In this document: piece by piece, positions 25,319-36,470 of the stretch
Layout of the letters: each line of letters begins with the position of its first letter
How positions within the stretch are numbered: the first letter of the stretch is position 1
NCBI GenBank assembly: GCA_003415625.1
Contig: PYIU01000002.1
Location: 2,914,001-2,978,000 of the forward strand
Source: Aquanectria penicillioides
Taxonomy: Eukaryota; Ascomycota; Sordariomycetes; Hypocreales; Nectriaceae
Direction: 5' to 3'
Length of the DNA: 64,000 nt
Translations under genes and position numbers: made by a program
The notes under the pieces: generated by a model
Database searches by the model: none
Told to the model about the DNA's origin: nothing
The model's input: the letters and a program-made list of their open reading frames with translations, nothing else

Positions 25319-27816
25319 ATGTCGTCCGAACGCTCAATGTGATTGCGTTAATCTCGGGCGGGAAAGACAGCTTCTACAGTCTTCTCCACTGCATCAAGCA
25401 CGGCCATCGTGTAGTGGCCCTCGCCAACCTCTTCCCCGGGACCAGCACTACATCTGAGACTGGGATCTCGGTTCTTGGCCCCGGGTCTTCTGAGTCGCAT
25501 GCACAGCTGCCTGCCGCCGCCTCCCCGTCTTCGTTGTCTCTTCCCCCCGGACTTCAGATCGTTGACCCGACTGCCTGGGGGGCTGGGCTGACACCCAGGA
25601 CCACGGCCACGGCCATGACCAAGAGGATGCTTCGGAGAAAGACCTGAACAGCTTCATGTACCAGACTGTCGGGCATGAGGTCCTACCCCTGTACGCCGCC
25701 GCCACTGGCTTGCCACTCTATCGTATGCCCATCAGTGGCCGTGCTGTCCACCATGAACGGGACTACGACGCGACGGATGCACAGGAGAGCGAGGAGACTG
25801 AGTCTATGCTGCCCTTGCTCCAGGCTATCAAGAGTCTCCATCGAGAGGCCAATGCTCTGTGTGCCGTGCAATCCTCTCGACCTACCAACGCACCCGGGTC
25901 GAGTCAATCGCCTTGCGCCTTGGCCTGGTACCCCTAGCCTACTTATGGCAGTATCCGGCCCTTCCCCCCCAGAGGGTACTACCGCAGCCGCCGCCACTGA
26001 GACCCAGCTACTCACTGACATGGCCAACGCTGGGCTGCAGGCACGGATCATCAAGGTTGCCAGTGCGGGCCTTGACGAGAGCCACTTGTGGAACGAGTAT
26101 CCAGTGAAGAGGGAGCTCGTCGCGTGAAGGACTCACTGCGGAAGTTTGGCTCAGCGGAAGGCGCGGCCGCCCTTGGAGAGGGTGGCGAGTTTGAGACTAT
26201 TGTTGTTGATGGGCCCCCGGAGCTCTTCCAACGTAGGATCACCGTACCCGAACAGGGGCGGAAGATCATCCGTGAGGGCGGAGGGTGTTCATGGCTTCTG
26301 CTGGGTGGTGCACGGGTCGAAGAGAAGCCAGTTCTTGCACAAGAGTTAGCCGTGCGGTCCCCCGATTTGCTTGACCCGAGGTTCAAGGCTATCCTGGATG
26401 GCCTCCCAGCGGTACCCCTGACCCAGGACTTGCTGCAAAATTTTCGATCTGCTCATCGATCGACGCTGCTCAGCGGGACGCAAGGTCTGCAAGTGCCGAC
26501 ATCGAGCTGCTTCGCTGGTCCGTTCTCGCGGAGCCAAGCTCAAGTGAGAGGTCGATCCAGGACGAGACGATCCAGGTTGTCGAGAAGATCAGGGAGCTTG
26601 CATCAGCGGCCTCTATTGATCCCTCTGATATCACCAACACTGTCATTGTCTTGCGACACATGTCGGATTTTCCCAAGGTCAATAGCGAATATGGAAAACT
26701 ATTCCCCAAGCCAAACCCCCCGTCCCGGGTTACCATTTCTTGCGGAAACCTGCTTCCGTCTGGAACCAACATCGCTGTCTACCTCACGGCTCCGTTTTCT
26801 CAGGCAGTGGTCGTCGAACCGGACTGCATGTGCAGTCCAGATCATACTGGGCGCCTGCCAACATCGGTCCATATAGTCAGTCGATCGACATGCCTGTGAT
26901 CGTGAGGAAGGAGGAGTCTGGTTTGCGAACTGTATCTATTGCTGGGCAGATCCCCTTGATTCCTGCAACGATGGTACTGCCAGACCCGTCTGACGCTTCG
27001 CATCAGTTGCAGGTGGTCCTGTCTCTGCAACATCTGTGGAGAGTTGCAAAAGAGGTCAACGTTCAGTACTGGACTAGTTCTGTAGCTTACTTCCCTCGAT
27101 GTCAATCTGTGGCGGTTATGGAACACAACGCAAAGCTTGCTGGTCTTGTATGGAAGCAGGCTCATGGGTCTCCTGAGGATGAGGAAGATACCACTGGAAC
27201 AGATCCTTGGGACCTGAAGTATAATCAGGCATACCAATCACTTGCAGGGAACGGCTCGCAGCAAGTGAAGCGCTCAGTTCCGGACTGGTCTCTTATTACG
27301 CTCCGTCAACAGAACCAGCCAGAGACATGCATTCCACCCATGTTTGCAGTCGAAGTTGAGGAGCTGCCCCGGCAGTCGGCAGTGGAATGGCACGCTCTGA
27401 ACGGCCTCTCCAGGTTGATGAGGCCAGTCTGGAGTTCTCGTGGGTTCCCGAAGTCGGGTTACCTGGGTGGAATTTGTGGCACTCTGTTGTAAAGGGAGCT
27501 AGGGCTACAATTGTTTACACAGCAGTCTCTTGCGTTATTGAGAGAGCAGTCTGGAACGAAGACGCTTGCAGACTTGGAAGATGACATGGTCACTGTCTAT
27601 CGGGAATCACTTCGTAGTCTTCATTCAGTTAGGCCAGAAACTCCTACCCGGAGGCCTTATCTTGTCTATGTGGACCCTAAAGCAGTTGAATCTGTCTGGG
27701 GACTGGCTGAACCCTCTTCAACTCGCCTGGCTATCATTCCTTGTCGATCAGTTTGGTCTTCATCGGGAGAGAGACTAAAGATCGTGGCTTTCTACGAGAC
27801 TGCTTTTCATTCATGA
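25319..27816 (+). pseudogene. DPH6: DPH6-like diphthine-ammonia ligase, broken into about ten reading-frame segments
   Basis: Homologue of Dph6, the cytosolic ATP-dependent amidase that completes diphthamide on elongation factor 2. Segments read in order: an ATP pyrophosphatase N-terminus (VIALISGGKDSFYSLLHC, near 25339); FMYQTVGHEVLPLYAAA and a stretch around STYQRTRVESIALRLGLVPL; GEFETIVVDGPPELF (about 26185-26230); then RidA/YjgF-like parts (SYWAPANIGPYSQSIDMPV near 26845, and a second copy to the stop at 27814-27816). Each stretch is well preserved but lies in a different frame. Breaks are near 25333, 25582, 25867, 25967, 26090, 26430-26490, 26810, 27405 and 27530-27560. Eight fit a single missing base, several beside G or C runs; the last fits one extra base. 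With these the total is divisible by three. None can be an intron. Either a recent pseudogene or a patch of poor base calling. Confidence 0.75.
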
Positions 27817-27911
27817 AATGACGATACGAGATATGAGAAAAATGAGAGAATAGAAAAGTTCTGATTTCGCTAGTACTGTTCTACAAAACAACCGTAATCC
27901 TTTGACCACTC

Positions 27912-29036
27912 TTATGCATTCAGCAGGCTCATATGGGCCTCGGGATATCGTGACCCAGCTGTGGTGAACGAGGCCAGGATGGTGTCGATTTCGGCCATGT
28001 CAGCATCGTCCAGGTCGATGATGGTGCCGTTCTGGCGAATGCGGTCTGGGTTGCTCGACCCAGGGATGGAATGATCTTGGGCATGCCCGGACGACGAGAC
28101 AGGGCAAGCAGCCAATTGATGGCAACCTGACTTACGGTGCAGCCTTTGCGCTGAGCGATCTCCTCGACCTTCCTTACAAGCTCCAGGTTCTTAGTTAGGT
28201 TGTCGCCCTGGAATCGTGGGTGATAAAGTTTTATATCTCCCTTGGGGATATCTTCCGCTGACTTGATTTGCCCACCAAGAAGACCTCGGCCTAGAGGAGC
28301 TAGAGCAGTAGGTTAGTTTATGTGGTGTGCTCCCTGCGTGTTTCTCGACGGGGGCGACTTACAGTAAGCGATAACTGGAATATTCAACTCGCCACAAGCT
28401 TCCAGCAGACCGTCGTTCATGGGATCGTTGAAGAAGAGTGATAGCTCTACCTCGATGGAAGTGATCTTGAACTTCTTGGCCGCCTCTCGAAGGGTTTGAA
28501 GTGCTGATCTCACTACAGGAGATACCGCCAATCTTGCCAGCCTTGACGTACTCGTCGATGGCAGCTAGCGTCTCCTGGACATAGTCGGCCTTGGGATCCT
28601 TGCGAGCAGGCTCGAATTGATCAATACACCCCTTGGGCCCGAGGGTGCGCAAACAGGCGTCGATGCTCTCAGCGATACCCTCCTTGGAACCTCGTGGTTG
28701 AAAGTCACGACCGAAGGCGCCCTTAATGTTGAGAACGATACGCGAGGCGTCGTCTGGGTAACGTTCCAGGTAGCGGTTCAGGAGAGCAAGTGAGTTGGCG
28801 TCGGGAGGACCGTAGAACTCCCCGCCGTCGAAGTAGTTGCAACCCGAGTCGAGGGCGGCTCGGATTGCGGCGAAAGCTTGGTCATCGGGGATGGGCTTAG
28901 CAGTGAGACCTATGTCAATTGTGAGAATCAAAACCCAAGAGTTGTTAAACGGTACGTCGAAATAAAAGGGGGATTTTTTACCCATGAGTCCGAAGCCAAT
29001 GGCTCCGATTTCCTTGCCAACAATCTTGTACGCCAT
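27912..29036 (-). CDS. Aldo-keto reductase, pyridoxal reductase-like (two apparent indels)
   Basis: NADPH-dependent aldo-keto reductase resembling the YakC/Plr1 (pyridoxal reductase) branch. Exons on the minus strand: 29036-28982, 28909-28363 and 28299-27912, about 329 residues. Visible AKR features: N-terminal GAIGFGLMGLTAKPIPDDQA, the catalytic-Tyr region GCNYFDGGEFYGPP, SRIVLNIKGAF with the conserved Lys, and the cofactor-binding C-terminal part (PGSSNPDRIRQN, GTIIDLDDADMAEID). Introns have GTAAAA and GTAAGT donors with TAG acceptors. Two frame breaks interrupt conserved sequence. One extra base near 28498-28501 (removing it gives SEISTQTLREAAKKFK), and one missing base near 28065-28070 before IPGSSNP. 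They cancel in length. The gene converges on the DPH6-like gene, with about 95 bp between the stops. Confidence 0.85.
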
Positions 29037-29756
29037 GATGGTGATGAGTTTTTGGTTTTGTTGAAGTTGATTGAAGGTTCTTTTGTGTGTGAATGATCAA
29101 GATGCTCTGACGAGAGAGGAAGAGAGGGATTTGTGTTGTCGTTGTTGTACGATGCCACAGAGGGCAGCACCCTTCCATTTTATCCATCGAAACATCCCTT
29201 ATGATGCTCCTTCATGATGCTGTTGATTGCGTAGGGCTGATGGTAAAGTTGTGGTCCGGATGCATGTAAATCAAGACGCTCCGTACCTAGTTGACGGATC
29301 TAAACGTTCAAAATCCGATGACATTGTGGCTACGGGGGCCGCAATTGTGGCGCTCGCTCGTGGCCCTTTGCCTAAAACGGCAAACAGTCGATCCGTTGGA
29401 CACAAAGGGCCGGTAACATCCATTTTATCTCCGGCAGATCAGGCCCCGGGGATTAAGTTACTGCCGACATGCTCGGGGTTGGGGTTGGGGCTGGAGCACG
29501 GCGCCGGGAGTGGGTAGGGGGCCGGAAGTTTGGATGGAGTTTGGCGGACAATTTCGCGGACTTCGCAGGCTCTGCGATTGTCCGGAGCAAGCACCAACCG
29601 GGGGAAGGGGGAGCGAATCATGGGTTTGCAGCTAGTGGAGGATGTTGGAAGGAGAACACATATAGATATAAAACGTGTGGGAATTACGTATCTGTAGTGG
29701 AAGTGGTTATTTCTCGAAACAATGAAAAAACACTGTGGCTTTTTTTTTTTTTTCGC

Positions 29757-30248
29757 TCATCTTGTTGGCATTGGAGCAGCGCATGCTTGTCTCAGGTTTG
29801 TGTTCCTCGACTGGGGGCTAATAAGGTAGGACGGGATAGCCAGCAGCCAGCGAACAGCCAGCAGCAGAAGCAGAGCTCGCAGAAGTGGAAGTGAGCGGCC
29901 ATGGCCGTGATGGAAATATCGGAGGGGTACGGCGGCTCGGCTATGAAATTGGCAGGGAGAAGCTTGTACCTCGTGTGTCCGGAACAGGCGCATCACGAGG
30001 ACGTGGGCTTGGATGGGCACATGGCCCGATTGGACGGGAATGGGGGGTCTCAAGAGTGTGGTCAGATGATGGCTGGAAGGGATTTGGAGTCTGGGCGTGC
30101 CGAGGGATGCATTGGGCTGCGCGCCGGTGACATGGGCGAGAAAGAGCTGGCGGAGAGCAGCGGAGGAAAAAAGTGAGGATTTGGCGATGCTGTCCTTGGT
30201 GAGGCCCGGGAGAAACGAAGGAGGAGAGGCAGATGCGGTGTCGGCCAT
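29757..30248 (-). CDS. Possible small gene of unknown function (doubtful)
   Basis: An ATG at 30248 opens 163 codons. The first 90 or so use C-ending codons (GCC, ACC, CTC, AAG, ATC) as in the real genes nearby, starting MADTASASPPSFLPGLTKDS. The rest looks less coding. A possible donor after THE at about 29970 (GAGGTACAAG) could remove the tail, but I could not find a convincing second exon. No domain is recognised. It might be a real short gene of which only exon 1 is visible, or a chance ORF in GC-rich promoter DNA. Confidence 0.25.
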   Translation of the reverse strand: MADTASASPPSFLPGLTKDSIAKSSLFSSAALRQLFLAHVTGAQPNASLGTPRLQIPSSHHLTTLLRPPIPVQSGHVPIQAHVLVMRLFRTHEVQASPCQFHSRAAVPLRYFHHGHGRSLPLLRALLLLLAVRWLLAIPSYLISPQSRNTNLRQACAAPMPTR

Positions 30249-30382
30249 GACAGTTATGGATGGATATCAGGGACCAGCGGCGTCTAAGCCAATCCGCGAT
30301 CTTGTTTGGCGTTGACGTGCTCGGCGGGCCATCTTGTGCCATCCCACCATCATGGCTGCGGAGCACACCTCTGCACGGCACC

Positions 30383-30473
30383 TCCTCAGCACCCTTCCTC
30401 AGCACCCTTCCTCAGCACCCTTCCTCAGCACACCTCCTCAGCACCCTTCCTCAGCACACCTCCTCAGCACACC
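30383..30473. repeat. 13-bp minisatellite, seven units in two variants
   Basis: Seven head-to-tail 13-mers, all starting TCCTCAGCAC and ending in CCT (variant A) or ACC (variant B), arranged A-A-A-B-A-B-B. Unit length is exact throughout. It lies upstream of the DUF202 gene. Confidence 0.95.
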
Positions 30474-30662
30474 TCGGCGCTGCATGGATGCTACGGCACT
30501 ATCTTCAGCCGCCAACCCCAGACCCAGACACAGACCCAGACCCAGACAGCAGCCCAAAAGAGAGATCGGATCCTTCCATTACAGCGACCATGGACTCGGG
30601 CTGTGTGTGTGGCCCAGCAGGTAGGGAACCTGTCCGGTTGGTTCCGCCGGTGGCCCCCAGGT

Positions 30663-30685
30663 CCCCCCCCCCCCCCCCCCCCCAA
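30663..30685. repeat. Run of 23 cytosines
   Basis: An uninterrupted C23 (G23 on the minus strand), by far the longest G/C homopolymer in the window. Its true length is likely unreliable in any assembly. Confidence 0.9.
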
Positions 30686-31121
30686 GTCGCTCCCCAGGCG
30701 TTCTGCCGCGTGCCATGACGCGCTGGAAACCTAAAAATCCGCACCGGTCCCTCCGTGGCGCTATTGGACAGCCTCGGTCGGCTGCACCTCATTGCTGCAA
30801 TTGAAAGCCCTGCATCTGCATCGGTTCGTGCATCCTGCCCGAGGCCGTCTGCCTGTCTTTGACCTGTCTGTCTGTCCTCCTCCGCTAACGACGAGAGACG
30901 CTAGCCCCAAAGACGCCATCTCAGCTTGTACGTTGCCATTGACACGAAATCTCGCCATCGCAACGCCCCGCAGCTGTCCCGTGCCCGCGCCCGTTTTCGC
31001 AATCGGCACCCTCGTTATCGTTCTTGTTGCCGTTTCTGTTTCTGTTTCTGTTTTTGTTGCTGGCCTTGCACCTCGCCCCTCCGCCGTCGCCGTCGCCGTC
31101 GCCGTTGTCGCTGCCGCCACC

Positions 31122-32633
31122 ATGGGACAAAAGAATGATAACCCTGATGTCGCCGCCGCCGCCGGTGCTTCGATACCCAAGACTCCAGACCCTCCTCTTG
31201 TCCCCGCCTTGACGCAATCTTCAACCGGCGTTTCGCTCGCTAGAACCTCCTCACTGACTAATTTCCACCGTCCTTCTCCTACCAGTGAACGCATCAACGA
31301 GATTCTTGAGGTGGGTTGGGTGATCTCTCTTTGTCATGATGTCTCGGATGACCCACGACGGCTCGTCGGCTGTCTTTCCTTTTTTTTTTTTTTTACCGCC
31401 GTCACTTGAAATAGCTCCCGCTCCCAGTCCCATGAGCTAGCAGCCCATGCAACATGCAACCTAGCTTGTGTGCTCGCATTCTACCCATCCAGCCGCCTTT
31501 TGTTCTTATTTTTAATTTTTAATTTAATTGATCCCCCCCCCTTCTCTCATTGCCCTCTGCTCCTTGCTGCTTGTTTCTTGGCCTTTCCTTCCGCTCTCAT
31601 TATCCTTATCCGTGCCTACCTGTGTACATCTACACAACCATAAGGAGAGCGGCGGCGACAGGGAGGGACAGAGACAAGGAAATAGGAAAGAAAAGAAACA
31701 GAACGAGAGCGGGAGGCCCTCCAGAAGCGAAAAATAAAACCAATCAAACGGCTAGCTAACATTCTATTACTGCACACCAGGCCGGCCGTGAACGTGCCGA
31801 AACTATGGGTGCTGGTGCCGCCTCCCCCAGATCTCCCCGGGCTCCCGGAAGCCCCATCCTCGGTCGGCATCCATCTGCCAACTCCGCCCCCGCTGCGATA
31901 CCCGAGGACAGCGGCGCCGACGAGACGAGCGGAATTTTCTCTCGTGGTTCCGATCTAAACTATCAAGCTATCCAGTCTACCAACACGCACAGCTCTGGGG
32001 CTAGGGCCCGCAAGACGCCGTCTCGCAACTCGCATCGCTCCCGCCCGGCTTCAAGGCACACCGATAACCACCCACCTGCCTTAGCCCCTGATATGGACTA
32101 TTCCCGGCACGCTGAACCTGAAGAGAAGAACCCTCCTTGGTGGCAGACGCAGCTGCAAAAGTTCCAGTCCATTGAGTTGGAAAACAAGGGCAGCGTAGCC
32201 CGAGACCACCTCGCCATCGGTATGCATGCTGGCCCGTCTCGTGCCATTATCAGCCTGCTGACATCCGTGTCTTCTCACAGAACGAACTTTTCTTGCATGG
32301 CTCAGAACCTCTCTAGCCTTTGCTTCTATCGGCATCGCCGTGACACAGCTCTTCCGCCTCAACACGTCCTTGGAGGGAGGTAAACAGCCCGACAAAAACC
32401 TGGACACGCTACGGCAGATGGGCAAGCCTCTAGGATCTACGTTTCTCGGAATTAGTATTCTCATCCTCTTTCTCGGCTACAAACGCTACTTCCAAGCCCA
32501 GCACTGGGTTATGCAAGGTAAATTTCCTGCAAGCCGCGGCACCGTGACCATTGTCGCCTTTGTCGCCTTTGCCATCATGGTCTCCTCTCTGGTTGTGGTG
32601 ATTGCCATACATCCGTCTGCAACGGAATTGTAG
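31122..32633 (+). CDS. DUF202 (YidH-type) integral membrane protein
   Basis: Multi-pass membrane protein of the DUF202 family (PF02656); function not established. Exons 31122-31310, 31781-32219 and 32281-32633 give 326 residues. The start has a good context (CCACCATGG). Residues 1-205 are disordered, rich in Ser, Pro and Arg. The domain begins ERTFLAWLRTSLAFASIGIA at about residue 210, the family's hallmark, with a first membrane segment there. Two more follow, around GSTFLGISILILFLG and TIVAFVAFAIMVSSLVVV. Intron 1 is unusually long (470 bp) and includes a T-rich run (31378-31394) and a GCTAAC branch site near its 3' end. Distant relation to VTC-type membrane subunits is possible; substrate or role cannot be inferred. 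No frame break. Confidence 0.85.
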
Positions 32634-33168
32634 GCTCTGTTCGCTTTAATTACCGGGCCTGTAATCATTGAATATCTTGGGAAAAGGGCAATTTGTCTTG
32701 GGAATGTCGGGAGCGGTGTTTTTGACATGGGAAGGCAATGTGAATCGAGTTTGATTTTGATTCTGGTGTGTGGATAGGGAGATTTTGGCGGGGACATGCA
32801 TCATAATTTGACATTTGATACCAGAGCATTTTAGTTGCACTCATGGTTAGGGGCCAATTCTTACAGGATGTTTAAAATGGCCCGTTTAAATGGCAGAATT
32901 AACACAAAGACGGTATATAAGTGAAGTGTGGCTTCGCAGTTGCTGAGTTTTTGGGATGCGATGCTGATGATGACGGCCATGTTGGTTGGAAAATGGACAT
33001 TGTGTTGTGTCGTGTCATGGTGGGGTTTCGCGCCTCATTGGAGTACATCCCACCTTCATCCAAAAACGCAGCACTTACTCACCGTTGCATCTTTGCTCAC
33101 GGCCGTATCCTCTAGCTCTGCGCTGACCCTGCCATTTGTGATATCTTTTTATTCTCGAAACAAGAACC
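32634..33168. other. Tandem spacer between the DUF202 and helicase genes
   Basis: 535 bp containing the 3' UTR of the DUF202 gene and the promoter and leader of the helicase. A TATATAA-like stretch (GGTATATAAG, about 32912-32921) lies some 250 bp upstream of the helicase start. Nothing else evident. Confidence 0.5.
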
Positions 33169-35619
33169 ATGCCCCCGAAAGAGCCCATCGACGTCCCGAC
33201 TTTTGCCAGCACCCAGCAGGCCTTGCTAGACCAAGAGCTGCAGAGCGAGATCCAGGAAACAAGCAGCCTCATCTCCAACCACAGCCCGACGAGCCTGCAG
33301 CGCGCTGGCCTGGCGCTAACAAACCTCGTGGTCTCCGGACAGCGAACTGGTTTCGGCGGCCGCACCGTCCTTGAGCTCGGGGTCGATCCCGCGACTGCTC
33401 GCGCCGGCGATGAGTTGCCGGAGCACGGCCTGCGCTCCGGTGATATCGTCCTCGTCGCCGAGCAGCCTGCTGGCAGCGCAAAGAAGCGTGAGGTCAGGGA
33501 GCTGGAACGCAAGGGCGCGCGAGGTGTCGTAACAAGAGTCCAGAGGACGCATGTCGGCGTGGCCCTAGATGAGGGCAAGGAAGATGTTGCTTTTTCGGCG
33601 AGAGTGTGGGCGGTTAAGCTGGCAGATGAAGTCACATATCGACGGTATGAAAACCCCTATTTCTTGACTATGATTCTGTTCTTCTTTTGCGTTTCCATGT
33701 GTTGATGCGGCCTCCCCGTCTCAGGATGAACTGGACTATGGAGAAGTTGCAAAAGATGTCTGAGGCGGAATACTCGAGTTTCATCAGAGTTCTGTTTGGG
33801 TTGTCCAGCCCGTCGCCAGTGCCACGAGATCTTGCCGCAGATGAGGATGTGGGAAAGCTAGAATGGTTTGATCCAACCCTGAATGACTCCCAGAAAGACG
33901 CAATCCGGTTTGCCTTGGCCTCTCGCGAAGTGGCTTTGATCCATGGCCCTCCTGGTGTGAGTCAAACCCACGGGAATCTTCACATTCCGCTTACATGCTG
34001 CTAGACAGGGAAAACACACACTCTCATCGAACTTATTCTTCAGATGATCAAGCGGGAACAGAGGATTCTAGTCTGCGGACCCTCCAACATTTCTGTCGAC
34101 AACATTGTTGAGCGTCTGTCCCCTCACAAGATTCCCATCCTCCGCCTTGGCCATCCCGCTCGACTCCTTCCTTCGGTTCTCAACCACTCCCTTGATGTTC
34201 TCACACAAACATCTGAGGCCGGAGCCATTGTGAAGGACGTGCGGGCTGAAATGGATGCCAAGCAGGCATCAATAAAGAAGACCAAGAGTGGCAAGGAGCG
34301 CAAGGCCATCTACGCCGACCTGAAAGAGCTTCGAAAAGAATTCCGCGAGCGCGAGAGGCGTTGTGTTAGTAATCTAGTCAGTGGAAGCAAAGTAGTTCTG
34401 GCCACTCTCCATGGCGCAGGAGGCTACCAGCTGCGCAACGAGGAATTTGACGTCGTCATCATCGATGAGGCGAGCCAGGCTCTCGAGGCCCAATGCTGGG
34501 TCCCCTTATTGTCAGCCAAGAAAGTCGTTTGTGCTGGCGATCATCTGCAACTCCCTCCTACCATCAAATCGACAAATTCCAAGGTGAAGTTGGAGCTGAA
34601 AGATGCCGTGAAGCCGATCAAGGGGGTGACACTCGAAACCACCTTGTTCGATCGCCTATTGGCCCTGCATGGGCATTCTATAAAGCGAATGCTCACAACA
34701 CAGTATCGAATGCACGAAAACATTATGCGTTTCCCGTCCGATGAGCTGTACGAATCGAGGCTAATTGCAGCAGATGCCGTGAAAGAGAGACTGCTCAAGG
34801 ATTTAAAATATGAGGTCGAGGACACCGAGGACACCAATGAGCCTCTTGTCTTTATTGATACTCAGGGCGGGGATTTTCCCGAGAGAAATGAAGAGGACGA
34901 CAAGGATGGCCCCAAGAAGGGAAGAGGTAGCCTGCACGGCGAGAGCAAAAGCAATGAAATGGAAGCCGCGCTGGTCCGACAGCATGTGAAGCAACTGGTG
35001 GAAGCCGGTGTGCGGCCAGAAGACATTGCTGTAGTGACTCCATATAACGCCCAGGTATGTCGGCCATCTTCGGAAATCGCACTTCAACTTTGTGAATTTG
35101 CTTATTCTAACCTTATCAGCTTGCGGTTTTGGCTCCCCTCAAGGACAAGTTCCCCGGCATCGAGCTGGGCAGTGTCGATGGTTTCCAAGGCCGCGAGAAG
35201 GAGGCAGTAATCGTGAGCCTCGTGCGCAGCAACTCTGAAGGCGAAGTTGGCTTCCTAGCAGAGAAACGAAGACTCAATGGTGAGTCAATATTTGATTCCT
35301 GGGTTGGCCCTCGCTGGTTTTCTGCCTGTTCTCGCGAGGGAAACTCTACCACACAGAGTGAGCGAATAAATGACGCTAACATGGGGTTTCCCAGTGGCAA
35401 TGACACGACCAAAGAGGTCTTTGACAGTTATTGGAGATTCAGAAACGGTGCAGAGGTGAGGGTGTCCATGATATTCTTAATGCCGTCCTGGCATTCTCCG
35501 ATAATAGTGCTGACAAACTGTGCCACAGAGGGAGCAGCTTTTTGAAGAAATGGATGCAATTCCTCGAAGACAAGGCTGATCTACGATACCCAGACTTATC
35601 TACGGTGACTCAAGAATGA
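33169..35619 (+). CDS. SF1 DNA/RNA helicase of the IGHMBP2/Hcs1 (Upf1-like) family
   Basis: ATP-dependent 5'-3' helicase of superfamily 1B, close to yeast Hcs1 (DNA helicase A) and IGHMBP2. Exons: 33169-33644, 33725-33956, 34005-35054, 35120-35279, 35395-35455, 35529-35619; 689 residues and no frame break. Walker [15 protein letters not shown] is split by a 48-bp intron: the acceptor at 34003-34004 was chosen because only it rebuilds GTGKT (about residues 233-240). Walker B is IIDEASQA near residue 389; other helicase motifs are [32 protein letters not shown] and [15 protein letters not shown]. The N-terminal 200 residues carry the beta-barrel-type region ([26 protein letters not shown]). There is no clear R3H or zinc finger, so it resembles Hcs1 more than human IGHMBP2. 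Confidence 0.93.
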
Positions 35620-36470
35620 TAATGAGATGTGATTGAGCCTTTCTACACTTTTCATCAATGATCTCTAAGAGCGAATGGTTCTGCGACAGACAAAGAGAAG
35701 GATGGAGTCTTGGCTTAAGCCGAAACGGCAACCAATGGCAATGAATCCGTGCGATATATGGCCGAAGGATGATGTGCTGGGCAACCCCGGAATGCTGACA
35801 GTATTAACTCAGGCTTAAGAGGTAGAGGGACTATTTCGAGCAGCTGATGCCTCGAAAAAACATATCTCCATATATAGACAATAGTCTGATTTCGAATAGC
35901 GCTGATGCTCAGAAGATGTCAAATCTTCCGAGGACCGGAGATAATTGTGAATGAGGGAGTATTGCATCTGGATGTGTCATACCAGATGAAATGCCCGAGG
36001 GAAAAGAATGATAATCCCTGATAAATATTTGAGGATTCGCGAAAGGGAAAAAGAAAAAGAAGAATTAAAAGAAACAACTGGATAACTGAATGGAAAGAAT
36101 TGGGAATATACCTGGCACCTCCAAATCTAGTCAACCTAAAAAAAACTGGTTTGCTATACTCATTGATTTTCATGCTTCCATCTAAGACACCTGAATTTTT
36201 TAGCCATTTGGTCTACAAATTTTCGCATGTGCCTGGATAGCTTTGATACTAGTAATGATGATGAATGCCCAAAACACGCCCAAATCAACTTTATGGGATA
36301 TGATACCCAGAATTGATGTCTCTACGATGGTGTGAAGAACTCTCCCCCAAAACACCAAAAAAAAACGCAGAATCGAAAGAAGTTATAATGGCATGAAGGT
36401 GCATTCGGTAATGACATCATTTTGTTATGCAGTTGTTTTATTCCTGGGCAGGGACCTGGATATCTTTGTC
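35620..36470. other. Convergent spacer between helicase and dihydroorotase genes
   Basis: 850 bp of AT-rich DNA, the most AT-rich stretch between genes here, expected to carry both 3' UTRs. Short A runs occur at 36139-36145 and 36357-36365. No coding signal. Confidence 0.55.

Larger units (their letters stand above)
29037..31121. other. Divergent region between the aldo-keto reductase and the DUF202 gene
   Basis: About 2.1 kb with both promoters. It holds a doubtful minus-strand ORF (29757-30248), a 13-bp minisatellite (30383-30473), short CAGACC-type repeats (about 30518-30548) and a run of 23 C (30663-30685). CG-rich, CCGTCG-type sequence precedes the DUF202 start. Confidence 0.5.
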
